From contig CAYQUT010000005.1 of the NCBI GenBank assembly GCA_964420985.1, forward strand, positions 77,441 to 141,440: a stretch of 64,000 bases of DNA, given 5' to 3'. A program made the translations under genes and the position numbers. The DNA is from CAMCTV01 sp964420985 (GTDB taxonomy: Bacteria; Bacteroidota; Bacteroidia; Flavobacteriales_D; Sanyastnellaceae). Shown in pieces: positions 53,172-61,758 of the stretch; position 1 is the first letter of the stretch, and each line of letters starts with the position of its first letter. A model generated the notes under the pieces. The model made no database searches. It was not told the origin of the DNA and worked only from the letters and a program-made list of their open reading frames with translations.

Positions 53172-54521
53172 ATGGGAAAGAAATTATTGCTTGAGCACAT
53201 TGACGTTCCAGGAATTGAAACCTTGAATGTATACAGACAGAAAGGTGGTTATGAAACTTTGAAGAAGGCGTTGTCTTCTATGACACCCGATCAAATCTTG
53301 GAAGAAGTAAAAACTTCAGGATTGCGTGGTCGTGGAGGAGCGGGATTCCCAACGGGAATGAAATGGAGCTTTTTGGCCAAACCTGAAGGTGTTCCGCGTT
53401 ACCTGGTTTGCAATGCCGATGAATCAGAGCCTGGTACTTTCAAGGATCGCTACTTGATGGAAAAAATTCCTCACATCTTGATTGAAGGAATGATTGTATC
53501 GAGCTTCGCGCTAGGGGCCAATACTTCCTACATCTATATCAGAGGAGAATATTTTTACGTTGCCCGCATTCTTGAAAATGCTATTGAAGAGGCATACGCA
53601 GCTGGATTATTGGGAAAAAACATTTTGGGCAGCGGATATGACTTGGATTTACATGTTCAAGTTGGAGGTGGTGCTTATATCTGTGGTGAGGAAACAGCAT
53701 TGTTGGAATCATTGGAAGGAAAGCGCGGTAATCCTCGAATTAAGCCTCCCTTCCCTGCTGTTGCAGGTCTTTACGGATGTCCAACAGTGGTGAACAACGT
53801 AGAAACCATTGCCGCAGTTGTGCCTATCGTGAGAGACGGAGGAGCTGCCTACGCGCAAATTGGAATTGGTAAATCAACAGGAACAAAATTGATATCGGCC
53901 TCAGGACATTTGAACAAACCAGGCGTTTATGAAATTGAATTGGGCATCACCGTTGAAGAGTTTATATACTCCGATGAATATTGCGGAGGAATTAAAAACG
54001 GAAAGCAATTGAAAGCTGTTGTGGCTGGAGGATCATCCGTTCCCATTTTACCAGCCCACTTAATCTTGAAGACCGCTGCTGGTGAACCCCGTTTGATGTC
54101 TTATGAAGGATTGGCTGATGGTGGTTTTGCTACTGGAACCATGTTGGGTTCTGGGGGCTTTATTGCCATGGACGAAGACAGCAGTATCGTGAAAAACCTT
54201 TGGACATTCTCTCGTTTCTATCATCATGAAAGTTGCGGACAGTGTTCACCCTGCCGTGAAGGAACTGGATGGATGGAAAAAATATTACACAAAATTTTAC
54301 ACGGACATGGCACCTTGCAAGATGTGGATTTGCTCTGGGATATCCAAAGTAAGATAGAAGGAAAAACCATCTGTCCACTTGGAGATGCTGCTGCTTGGCC
54401 TGTTGCCAGTGCCATTAGACATTTCCGTCATGAATTTGAAGATTATGTGAAAAAAGGACATTCCATCAAGGATGTCAAACATTATTATCGATTGAATCAT
54501 TTACCAGAACCCGCGAATTGA
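53172..54521 (+). CDS. nuoF: NADH-quinone oxidoreductase subunit F
   Basis: The 449-residue product has [18 protein letters not shown] for FMN, [17 protein letters not shown] for NADH, [22 protein letters not shown]-type glycine-rich loop (here [14 protein letters not shown]), and the cluster N3 ligands in [16 protein letters not shown] and [12 protein letters not shown]. NuoF takes electrons from NADH. Its stop overlaps the start of a nucleotidyltransferase gene that is not part of complex I. Confidence 0.97.
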   Translation: [449 protein letters not shown]

Positions 54522-54832
54522 TAAACGTGATATTGACGGATCTAAATATTAAACAGTTGGAAGCACATTGTTCTTCACATTCAGTGAAGAACATGTGGTT
54601 GTTTGGTAGTGCCGTTGATTCACAAAAATTCAATGATCAAAGTGATCTTGATTTTATTGTTGAATTTGATTCCATTCCCGTTCTAGAATATGCAGACAAT
54701 TTTTTTGAATTAAAAGAAAAATTGGAAACCGCATTCAACCGACATGTAGATTTGATAACGAATACATGTTTAACAAATCCTTACTTTATAAGTGAAGTGA
54801 ATAGGACTAAAAAAATGGTTTTTTCAAGATGA
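54518..54832 (+). CDS. Lone minimal nucleotidyltransferase (MNT) inside the nuo operon
   Basis: The 104-residue product has the pol-beta type site WLFGSAVDSQKFNDQSDLDFIVEF, with G30-S31 and the D43/D45 pair, and a third acidic position in HVDLIT. Proteins of this kind usually pair with a HEPN toxin and AMPylate it. No HEPN gene follows: the 105 bases up to nuoG hold no such ORF. The start is a TTG (54518) overlapping the nuoF stop; a GTG at 54527 is an alternative. The insertion between nuoF and nuoG is unexpected, and its codon use looks AT-richer than the neighbours. A role in complex I regulation or a stray remnant of a toxin-antitoxin pair are both open. Confidence 0.82.
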   Translation: MINVILTDLNIKQLEAHCSSHSVKNMWLFGSAVDSQKFNDQSDLDFIVEFDSIPVLEYADNFFELKEKLETAFNRHVDLITNTCLTNPYFISEVNRTKKMVFSR

Positions 54833-54937
54833 ACGTATCTGGATTGAAATATTTTCACTTGAAGTCAATGTCAATTGTCTCTTTCAATCTCGCATGCAAA
54901 AATATTTATAAAGACAACATCATTAAAACATCGTAAG

Positions 54938-55975
54938 ATGCCAAAAGTAACGATAGACGGAGTAACCATTGAGGTGCCCAACGGCACAACCATTCTGGAA
55001 GCAGCCAGAATGATTGGTCCAGAAGTGGCCCCTCCCACCATGTGTTATTATTCCAAATTAAAAACCAGCGGTGGCTATTGCAGAACCTGCTTGGTGAAAG
55101 TTTCGCAAGGATCTGAAAAAGACCCTCGCCCCATGCCCAAGCCCGTTGCCTCTTGTAGAACACAAGTGATGGATGGAATGGTTGTGGAGAACAATACTTC
55201 TCAAGAAATTCAAGAAGCCCGTGCAGGTGTTGTTGAGTTTCTTTTGGTCAATCACCCCTTGGATTGTCCCGTGTGTGATCAAGCTGGGGAGTGTCACTTG
55301 CAAGATTTGGGATACGAGCATGGAAAGAGCGAGACCCGCTTTGAATTCCCCCGTCGTGAATTTGAGCGCAAAGACATTGGTGATAAAATACAACTGCACA
55401 TGAACCGTTGTATTTTATGCTACCGGTGCGTAAAGACAGCCGATCAAGTGACCGATTGCCGTGTTCATGGAGTTATGAATCGCGGTGAAGTTGCTGAGAT
55501 TTCTACCTACATTGAAAAATCCATTGATAATGATTTCTCTGGAAATGTGATTGACGTTTGTCCTGTAGGAGCATTGACCGATAAAACCTTCCGCTTTCAA
55601 AGCCGTGTTTGGTTTACCAAGCCGGTAGATGCTCATCGCAATTGCGACAAGTGTTGTGGTAAAGTAAGGTTGTGGTACAAAGGAAACGAAGTATTGCGCG
55701 TAACGGCTCGCAAAGACCAATGGGGTGAAGTAGAAAGTTATGATGGCAAAACGGGATGGATTTGCAATACCTGTCGTTTTGATAAAAAGACAACAGCGGA
55801 TTGGACCATCGAAGGTCCTTCTAAAATAAGCAGACACTCCGTCATTTCTGCCAACCACTACAATAGTTTAAAAGCACTTAAAGCTTCTATTGATCGTCAA
55901 AAAGAGGCGCTCCCACACGGAGAGAAAGTTACTCTTGGTCATGGCGCATTGGATCCTAATAACGAAATCAAATAA
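54938..55975 (+). CDS. nuoG: NADH-quinone oxidoreductase subunit G, short form
   Basis: The 345-residue product has the N-terminal ferredoxin domain with [2Fe-2S] ligands (PTMCYYSKLKTSGGYCRTC, then ASCRT), the His/Cys cluster block NHPLDCPVCDQAGECHLQ, and two [4Fe-4S] type sites around MNRCILCYRCVKTADQ and VIDVCPVGALTDK. It stops after a short extension with CDKCCGKVRLWYKG and WICNTCRFDK, and so lacks the large molybdopterin-oxidoreductase-like C-terminal domain of E. coli NuoG. Short NuoG is known in Bacteroidota. The ATG at 54938 is the natural start. Confidence 0.93.
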   Translation: MPKVTIDGVTIEVPNGTTILEAARMIGPEVAPPTMCYYSKLKTSGGYCRTCLVKVSQGSEKDPRPMPKPVASCRTQVMDGMVVENNTSQEIQEARAGVVEFLLVNHPLDCPVCDQAGECHLQDLGYEHGKSETRFEFPRREFERKDIGDKIQLHMNRCILCYRCVKTADQVTDCRVHGVMNRGEVAEISTYIEKSIDNDFSGNVIDVCPVGALTDKTFRFQSRVWFTKPVDAHRNCDKCCGKVRLWYKGNEVLRVTARKDQWGEVESYDGKTGWICNTCRFDKKTTADWTIEGPSKISRHSVISANHYNSLKALKASIDRQKEALPHGEKVTLGHGALDPNNEIK

Positions 55976-55978
55976 GCC

Positions 55979-57013
55979 ATGACAGACAGCATGTTGATTT
56001 ATAAGATAATACTTTGTGTCATCGTATTTGCGGTTTCATTGGGTGCGGCTGCCTATATGACATGGGGCGAAAGAAAATTGGCCGCTTGGTTGCAAGACCG
56101 TGTGGGTCCAAACCGTGCAGGTCCCTTGGGACTTTTGCAACCCATCGCTGATGGAATTAAAATGATTTTCAAAGAAGAGATGATTCCTACCCACTCCAAC
56201 CGTTGGTTGTTTGTATTAGGACCTTGCTTCTTTATGTTGTGCGCTTGCATGACTGGCGTAGTTATTCCATGGGGTGCTGGATGGGAAGCAGGTGGTACTG
56301 AATTTCCTATGCAAGTAACCGACATCAACATTGGGCTACTCTATTTGTTAGGCGTAGTCTCCATTGGTGTCTATGGTGTGATGATTGGCGGTTGGGCCTC
56401 CAACAACAAATACTCACTTCTTGGTGCGTTGCGTGCCTCTTCACAAATGATCTCATACGAAGTAGCTATGGGATTGGCTTTGATAGCCTTAGTGATGATG
56501 ACAGGAACTTTGAGTTTAAAGGAAATCGTTGCCCAACAAGACCAAGGATTATCCTACGTGGTTTACCAACCCTTGGGCTTTATCATCTTCATCATTTGTG
56601 CTTTTGCCGAAACCAACCGAGCGCCTTTTGACTTGCCAGAGTGTGAATCTGAATTGGTAGGTGGATACCACACAGAGTATTCATCGATGAAATTGGGATT
56701 CTTCTTGTTCGCAGAGTACATCAACATGTTCATCAGTTCTGCCATTATGGCCTCCTTGTACTTTGGTGGATACAATTTCCCTTTCCAACATGAGTTGGGA
56801 TTGGATGGCAATGTATTAACTGCAGTGCAAACTGCAGTATTCTTCGGAAAAATTTTCATTTTCATTTTTGTTTTCATGTGGGTTCGTTGGACACTTCCTC
56901 GATTCCGTTATGACCAATTGATGAACTTGGGATGGAAAGTGTTGTTGCCATTGGCCATTGCCAATATCATCATCACCGGTTTTGTAATGTTGTTCATGGG
57001 TAAATTAGGATAG
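55979..57013 (+). CDS. nuoH: NADH-quinone oxidoreductase subunit H
   Basis: The 344-residue product has eight membrane helices and the NuoH blocks WGERKLAAWLQDRVGPNRAGPLGLLQPIADGIKMIFKEE, ASNNKYSLLGALRASSQMISYEVAMGL, and FAETNRAPFDLPECESELVGGYHTEYSSM. This subunit forms the quinone chamber where the arms of complex I meet. It lies three bases after nuoG. Confidence 0.97.
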   Translation: MTDSMLIYKIILCVIVFAVSLGAAAYMTWGERKLAAWLQDRVGPNRAGPLGLLQPIADGIKMIFKEEMIPTHSNRWLFVLGPCFFMLCACMTGVVIPWGAGWEAGGTEFPMQVTDINIGLLYLLGVVSIGVYGVMIGGWASNNKYSLLGALRASSQMISYEVAMGLALIALVMMTGTLSLKEIVAQQDQGLSYVVYQPLGFIIFIICAFAETNRAPFDLPECESELVGGYHTEYSSMKLGFFLFAEYINMFISSAIMASLYFGGYNFPFQHELGLDGNVLTAVQTAVFFGKIFIFIFVFMWVRWTLPRFRYDQLMNLGWKVLLPLAIANIIITGFVMLFMGKLG

Positions 57014-57015
57014 AT

Positions 57016-57606
57016 ATGATGCAGTTAACCAACCGATCAGTACAAGTTGCCAAGAAGGAACTCACCTTGATGGAGCGCTTGTATTTTCCAGCAATCATCA
57101 AAGGGATGTTGATTACCCTTTCTCACTTGTTCAAAAGAAAAGCCACCATTAAATATCCTGATCAAACCCGTGAGTTGTCTGCAGTATACCGCGGCCAGCA
57201 CGTATTGAAAAGAGATGAGGCTGGGGCTGAAAGATGCACTGCGTGTGGTCTTTGTGCAGTAGCTTGTCCCGCAGAAGCCATCACCATGGAATCTGCAGAA
57301 CGTAAAAAGGGAGAAGAGTCTTTGTACCGCGAAGAGAAGTACGCCAAGATCTATGAGATCAACATGCTGCGTTGTATCTTCTGTGGTTTGTGCGAAGAAG
57401 CTTGTCCAAAAGAGGCCATTTTCTTGACCGATCGCATTGTGCCTTCCAGCTTTACCAGAGGCGAAGAAGTATTTGGGAAAGATAAATTGGTAGAGGCCAT
57501 TGACCTTCGTGTTGATGTGACCAAGCGCCAAACGCCTCAAGTATTGGAATTCAAAACAGACAAAAAACACTACCACAATCAAACTTACTTAGACAAGAAA
57601 AAATAA
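57016..57606 (+). CDS. nuoI: NADH-quinone oxidoreductase subunit I
   Basis: The 196-residue product has two [4Fe-4S] ferredoxin motifs: CTACGLCAVACPAEAI and CIFCGLCEEACPKEAI, for clusters N6a and N6b, and the GMLITLSHLFKRKATIKYPDQ lead that lies along the membrane. It passes electrons to NuoB. It lies two bases after nuoH. Confidence 0.97.
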   Translation: MMQLTNRSVQVAKKELTLMERLYFPAIIKGMLITLSHLFKRKATIKYPDQTRELSAVYRGQHVLKRDEAGAERCTACGLCAVACPAEAITMESAERKKGEESLYREEKYAKIYEINMLRCIFCGLCEEACPKEAIFLTDRIVPSSFTRGEEVFGKDKLVEAIDLRVDVTKRQTPQVLEFKTDKKHYHNQTYLDKKK

Positions 57607-57608
57607 TC

Positions 57609-58121
57609 ATGCTTACCGAATACGCTTTTTGGTTTTTATCCTTTGTCGCTGTATTCAGCGGCATTGCGGTGATCATCAGTAAAAATCCTGTATACAGTGT
57701 TTTGAATTTGATCATGACTTTCTTTTCCATTGCTGGACATTACTTCTTGATGAATGCACAATTCTTGGCTGCGGTTCACATCATTGTTTACGCAGGAGCC
57801 ATCATGGTTTTGTTCCTTTACGTCATCATGATGCTGAATTTAAATCATCTAGAAGTTGAGAAAAGGAGCAATGCCTTGAAGTTGGCGGCTGTAGTGGCGG
57901 CAGGTTTGTTGCTGACCGTTCTCAGCGGTGCGGTGCAGAAGGCAGATCAAATTTCATTGTCAGAGAATACAACCTCTGCATCAGGAATGGTAGAGAATCT
58001 CGGAATTGCTTTGTACAAAAACTACCTGCTTCCCTTCGAATTGGCCTCTGTACTTTTCTTAGCAGCTATGGTAGGAGCGGTTTATTTGTCCAAGAAAAAC
58101 TTAAACGAAACCCAAGCCTAA
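57609..58121 (+). CDS. nuoJ: NADH-quinone oxidoreductase subunit J
   Basis: The 170-residue product has five membrane helices and the NuoJ pattern NPVYSVLNLIMTFFSIAGHYFLMNAQFLAAVHIIVYAGAIMVLFLYVIMMLNL. The third helix, AAVHIIVYAGAIMVL, forms the pi-bulge involved in coupling. It is followed by nuoK after one base. Confidence 0.96.
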   Translation: MLTEYAFWFLSFVAVFSGIAVIISKNPVYSVLNLIMTFFSIAGHYFLMNAQFLAAVHIIVYAGAIMVLFLYVIMMLNLNHLEVEKRSNALKLAAVVAAGLLLTVLSGAVQKADQISLSENTTSASGMVENLGIALYKNYLLPFELASVLFLAAMVGAVYLSKKNLNETQA

Positions 58122-58122
58122 T

Positions 58123-58440
58123 ATGGAAATCTTACACAACGTCACCATCAACCATTACTTGGGACTAAGTGCAATATTGTTTGCACTTGGGGTATTTGGG
58201 ATGCTCTTCAGAAAAAACGCCATCATCATTTTCATGTGTGTTGAGTTGATGCTTAACGCCGTAAACTTGGCCTTGGTTTCCTTCTCAAAAATGCACGGAG
58301 ATACGGACGGACAAATCTTTGTGTTCTTCATCATGGTCGTTGCAGCCGCTGAGGTAGCGGTTGGATTGGCCATTTTGATGATGCTTTACCGCAATCGACA
58401 CACCACTGATACTGATACATTAAACGACTTGAAAGGATAA
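58123..58440 (+). CDS. nuoK: NADH-quinone oxidoreductase subunit K
   Basis: The 105-residue product has three membrane helices. The conserved Glu residues lie in IIFMCVELMLNAVNLALVSF and VVAAAEVAVGLAILMMLYR. These residues carry protons along the axis of the membrane arm. Length is typical. The nuoL gene follows after two bases. Confidence 0.96.
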   Translation: MEILHNVTINHYLGLSAILFALGVFGMLFRKNAIIIFMCVELMLNAVNLALVSFSKMHGDTDGQIFVFFIMVVAAAEVAVGLAILMMLYRNRHTTDTDTLNDLKG

Positions 58441-58442
58441 TC

Positions 58443-60332
58443 ATGGAGAAACTAGTTGCCCTTATTCCCTTATTTCCACTACTTGGATTTTTATACATCA
58501 CCTTTTTTGGAAAAAACCAAAGCAAGGCTACTGCAGGAGGGATTGCTACCGCAATGGTTGCATTATCTTTTGCGCTCGCCATTGTGGTGTTCACTACCCA
58601 AATGCACGGTGCTCATGCCACCTTCGTGAAAGTATTGGATTGGATTCACGTTGGAAGTTTTCATGTTGATATCAGCTTCGTAGTTGATCCTTTGAGTTCA
58701 CTGTACATCCTTTTCATCACCGGTGTAGGTTCTTTGATTCACCTCTACTCTATCGGATATATGCATGACGATGATGGTTTTCATCGTTTCATGTCTTATC
58801 TGAACTTGTTTGTTTTCTTCATGCTGTTGTTGGTATTGGGAGACAACTTGTTGTTGTTGTTTGTCGGTTGGGAAGGTGTTGGAGTTTGTTCCTTTATGCT
58901 CATTGGCTTTTGGTACAAAGACCACGCAAACAACGACGCAGCCAAAAAAGCCTTTGTCATCAACCGTGTGGGTGATTTGGGATTGATCCTGGGAATGTCA
59001 TTGATCTTTGTTCAATGCGGTAGTTTAAATTACAACGACCTCATGATTGGCGGTTCAGGTATTATGCACTTGGGCAAATGGGCCACCTTGGGCGCTATCT
59101 TATTGTTCATCGGAGCCATGGGTAAATCAGCTCAGTTTCCTTTGCACACCTGGTTGCCCGATGCCATGGCCGGTCCTACACCAGTATCCGCATTGATCCA
59201 CGCAGCAACCATGGTGACCGCTGGTATATATTTGGTAGCCCGCTTTAGTGATTTGTTCGCCATTTCAGAAGGAGCCAGCCAATTGGTTACTTGGGCTGGT
59301 GTGATTACAGCAATAATGGGAGCCAGCATTGCCTTGACTCAGAATGATATCAAAAAGGTATTGGCCTACTCTACTGTCAGTCAATTGGGATTCATGTTTG
59401 CTGCTTTGGGAATGGGAGCTTACACCATTGCTGTATTTCATGTGGTGACCCATGCTTTCTTCAAGGCCTTGTTGTTCTTGGGTTCAGGTTCTGTCATTCA
59501 CGCAATGGGTGGAGAACAAGACACCCGAAGAATGGGGGGATTAAAAAGTCACATGCCTACCACCTATTGGACTTTCTTGGTGGGTACCATTGCCATTGCT
59601 GGAATTTTTCCTTTTGCAGGTTTCTTCTCCAAAGATCAAATCTTGGCCCATGCCATGGAAAATAACACCACTGTTTTTGTTCTTTTGATGTTGGCCGCAG
59701 CCGGAACAGCGTTTTACATGTTCCGCATGTTCTATTTGACCTTCCATGGTCAGTTCCGCGGCACCCATGAGCAAGAGCATCATTTGCACGAATCGCCAAA
59801 AACCATGACCATTCCTTTGATGGTATTGGCCATTGCTTCCACTGTTGGAGGTTTTATGGGATTCCCCCATGCCATTGGTCACGCCATGCACATTGAACAT
59901 GCCTTGGATCATTTCCTTTCCGGAAGTATTGAATTGGCGCATTCACACATGAGCGTTGCGACTGAGATTGCATTGGCATTGATTTCAATGGCCATTGCCG
60001 GTTTGATGATTCTGTTGGCTTACAACATGTACATCAAAAATGCGACTGCTGTTTTGGAAGATGACGAAATCAATAGTCCTTTGCACAAATTGCTTTGGAA
60101 GAAATATGGCATTGATGAATTGTATGACAATTTATTCCGCAAACCCATTGATGCCCTCAGTGCCGGATTGCACCACTGGGTAGAACAAAAAATGTTGTTG
60201 GGCATTGTGGACGGTTCGGGGGATGCCGCCAAAGGCATTGGTCGTTTATTACAACCTTTGCACAATGGTCAAATCGTCACGTATTTGTTGGCCATTATCG
60301 TTGGTTTAATCGCTTTAATTTTTGCTCTGTAA
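58443..60332 (+). CDS. nuoL: NADH-quinone oxidoreductase subunit L
   Basis: The 629-residue product is an antiporter-like subunit with around sixteen helices. Blocks include FVGWEGVGVCSFMLIGFWY with the key Glu, LHTWLPDAMAGPTPVSALIHAATMVTAGIYL, KKVLAYSTVSQLGFMFAALG and HAFFKALLFLGSGSVIHAMGGEQDTRRMGGL. The C-terminal stretch includes the long lateral helix typical of NuoL. It pumps protons at the far end of complex I. Confidence 0.97.
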   Translation: MEKLVALIPLFPLLGFLYITFFGKNQSKATAGGIATAMVALSFALAIVVFTTQMHGAHATFVKVLDWIHVGSFHVDISFVVDPLSSLYILFITGVGSLIHLYSIGYMHDDDGFHRFMSYLNLFVFFMLLLVLGDNLLLLFVGWEGVGVCSFMLIGFWYKDHANNDAAKKAFVINRVGDLGLILGMSLIFVQCGSLNYNDLMIGGSGIMHLGKWATLGAILLFIGAMGKSAQFPLHTWLPDAMAGPTPVSALIHAATMVTAGIYLVARFSDLFAISEGASQLVTWAGVITAIMGASIALTQNDIKKVLAYSTVSQLGFMFAALGMGAYTIAVFHVVTHAFFKALLFLGSGSVIHAMGGEQDTRRMGGLKSHMPTTYWTFLVGTIAIAGIFPFAGFFSKDQILAHAMENNTTVFVLLMLAAAGTAFYMFRMFYLTFHGQFRGTHEQEHHLHESPKTMTIPLMVLAIASTVGGFMGFPHAIGHAMHIEHALDHFLSGSIELAHSHMSVATEIALALISMAIAGLMILLAYNMYIKNATAVLEDDEINSPLHKLLWKKYGIDELYDNLFRKPIDALSAGLHHWVEQKMLLGIVDGSGDAAKGIGRLLQPLHNGQIVTYLLAIIVGLIALIFAL

Positions 60333-60335
60333 GTT

Positions 60336-61748
60336 ATGATCGCACTATCTATATTTTTAATTCCTTTGTTGACCAGTTTCTTGCTGTTCAATACAAAATC
60401 GGGCAATGCAGGAAAAACTGCATTGACTAGTCTTTTGTTGATGTTGGTGGTGGCCATTGGTGGTCGTGTGGCAACCGCTTATGGCATTCAATCTGAAATT
60501 TCATTTCCCCTCATCTCCGGTATCGGTTTTTCCTTTCATTTGCTATGGGATGGTCCCGCTTTCTTGATGGTATTATTGACCATCATCGCAGGGCTGGGCA
60601 TTGTGTATTTCAGTCAAGACAAAGAAATTCACAGTTCCAACCGTTTTTATGGCTGGATAATGATGATGTTGGCCGCCATGATTGGTGCCTTCTTGGCCGG
60701 TGATGCGTTGTTGTTTTACTTGTGTTATGAGTGGGCTTTGATTCCTATTTTCTTCTTGATCTTGAAATGGGGGCATGGCGAACACCTTTCGCACATCACC
60801 ATGCGCTTCTTCTTGTACACCTTGTTTGGATCTTTGTTCATGATGTTGGCTTTGTTGTATGTTCACCAAAGCATGGCTAATCCAAGCTTTGAGATCAACG
60901 CCATGTGGGCCGCTGGAAAAGCGTTAAGCATCAGCGAACAAGGTTGGGTTTTTGCTGGATTGTTCATCGCGTTTGCCGTAAAAATGCCGGTATTCCCCTT
61001 CCATTCTTGGCAGCCCTCTACTTATGATCACGCTCCGATACAAGGAACCATGTTATTGGCTGCTGTGATGTTGAAGATGGCCACTTTTGGTTTGGTGCGT
61101 TGGGCATTGCCCATGACAGCGGCGGGAATTGCCGTCAATGGTCATTGGGCCATTTTATTATCTGTCATCAGTGTTGTCTATGCGTCCTTTATGGCCTTGA
61201 CCCAAAAACGCTTGAAGATGATGATTGCCTACTCTTCCGTTGCTCACGTTGGAATGATTGCAGCCGGTGTTTTGTCCAACACCGATCAAGGATCAGTAGG
61301 CGGTATGTTTGAAATGTTCTCTCACGGTATTTTGGCGGTTGCCATGTTTGTGGTTTATGCTATTATTGAGAAAAGAGTGGGACATGATCGCATCCATGAC
61401 ATGGGGGGTATCAGAACTGCTGCTCCAGCCTTTGCGTTTTTGACCTTTATCTTGGTGATGTGTAACGTGGCATTGCCGTTCACCTCTGGCTTTATCGGCG
61501 AATTCTTGTTGTTGCAGGGATTGGCACATTATAGCTTGACCTACACCGCCATTGCAGGATTGTCAGTCATCCTTGGAGCTGCATACATGCTCAGAGGTTT
61601 TCAAGCTATGTTCTTGGGTGGAAATGCCAACACGTTTGAAGCATTGACGGGAAGAGAGAAAAACATCTTGGCCATTGCAGTCATCTTGGTGATTGTGTTG
61701 GGCGTGTATCCACATTCATTATTACAATTGATCCAAAACGTTTACTAA
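60336..61748 (+). CDS. nuoM: NADH-quinone oxidoreductase subunit M
   Basis: The 470-residue product is an antiporter-like subunit with about fourteen helices: LFYLCYEWALIPIFFLILKWG with the key Glu, AFAVKMPVFPFHSWQPSTYDHAPIQGTMLLAAVMLKMATFGLVR, and LKMMIAYSSVAHVGMIAAGVL. The usual WLPDAHxxAP block is changed to SWQPSTYDHAP. It belongs to the proton-pumping arm. It lies three bases after nuoL. Confidence 0.96.
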   Translation: MIALSIFLIPLLTSFLLFNTKSGNAGKTALTSLLLMLVVAIGGRVATAYGIQSEISFPLISGIGFSFHLLWDGPAFLMVLLTIIAGLGIVYFSQDKEIHSSNRFYGWIMMMLAAMIGAFLAGDALLFYLCYEWALIPIFFLILKWGHGEHLSHITMRFFLYTLFGSLFMMLALLYVHQSMANPSFEINAMWAAGKALSISEQGWVFAGLFIAFAVKMPVFPFHSWQPSTYDHAPIQGTMLLAAVMLKMATFGLVRWALPMTAAGIAVNGHWAILLSVISVVYASFMALTQKRLKMMIAYSSVAHVGMIAAGVLSNTDQGSVGGMFEMFSHGILAVAMFVVYAIIEKRVGHDRIHDMGGIRTAAPAFAFLTFILVMCNVALPFTSGFIGEFLLLQGLAHYSLTYTAIAGLSVILGAAYMLRGFQAMFLGGNANTFEALTGREKNILAIAVILVIVLGVYPHSLLQLIQNVY

Positions 61749-61758
61749 ATAATTAACG

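Noticed and set aside
54833..54937. HEPN toxin partner after the lone nucleotidyltransferase
   Set aside because: All frames were read: the longest are short and have no Rx4-6H or helical HEPN pattern.
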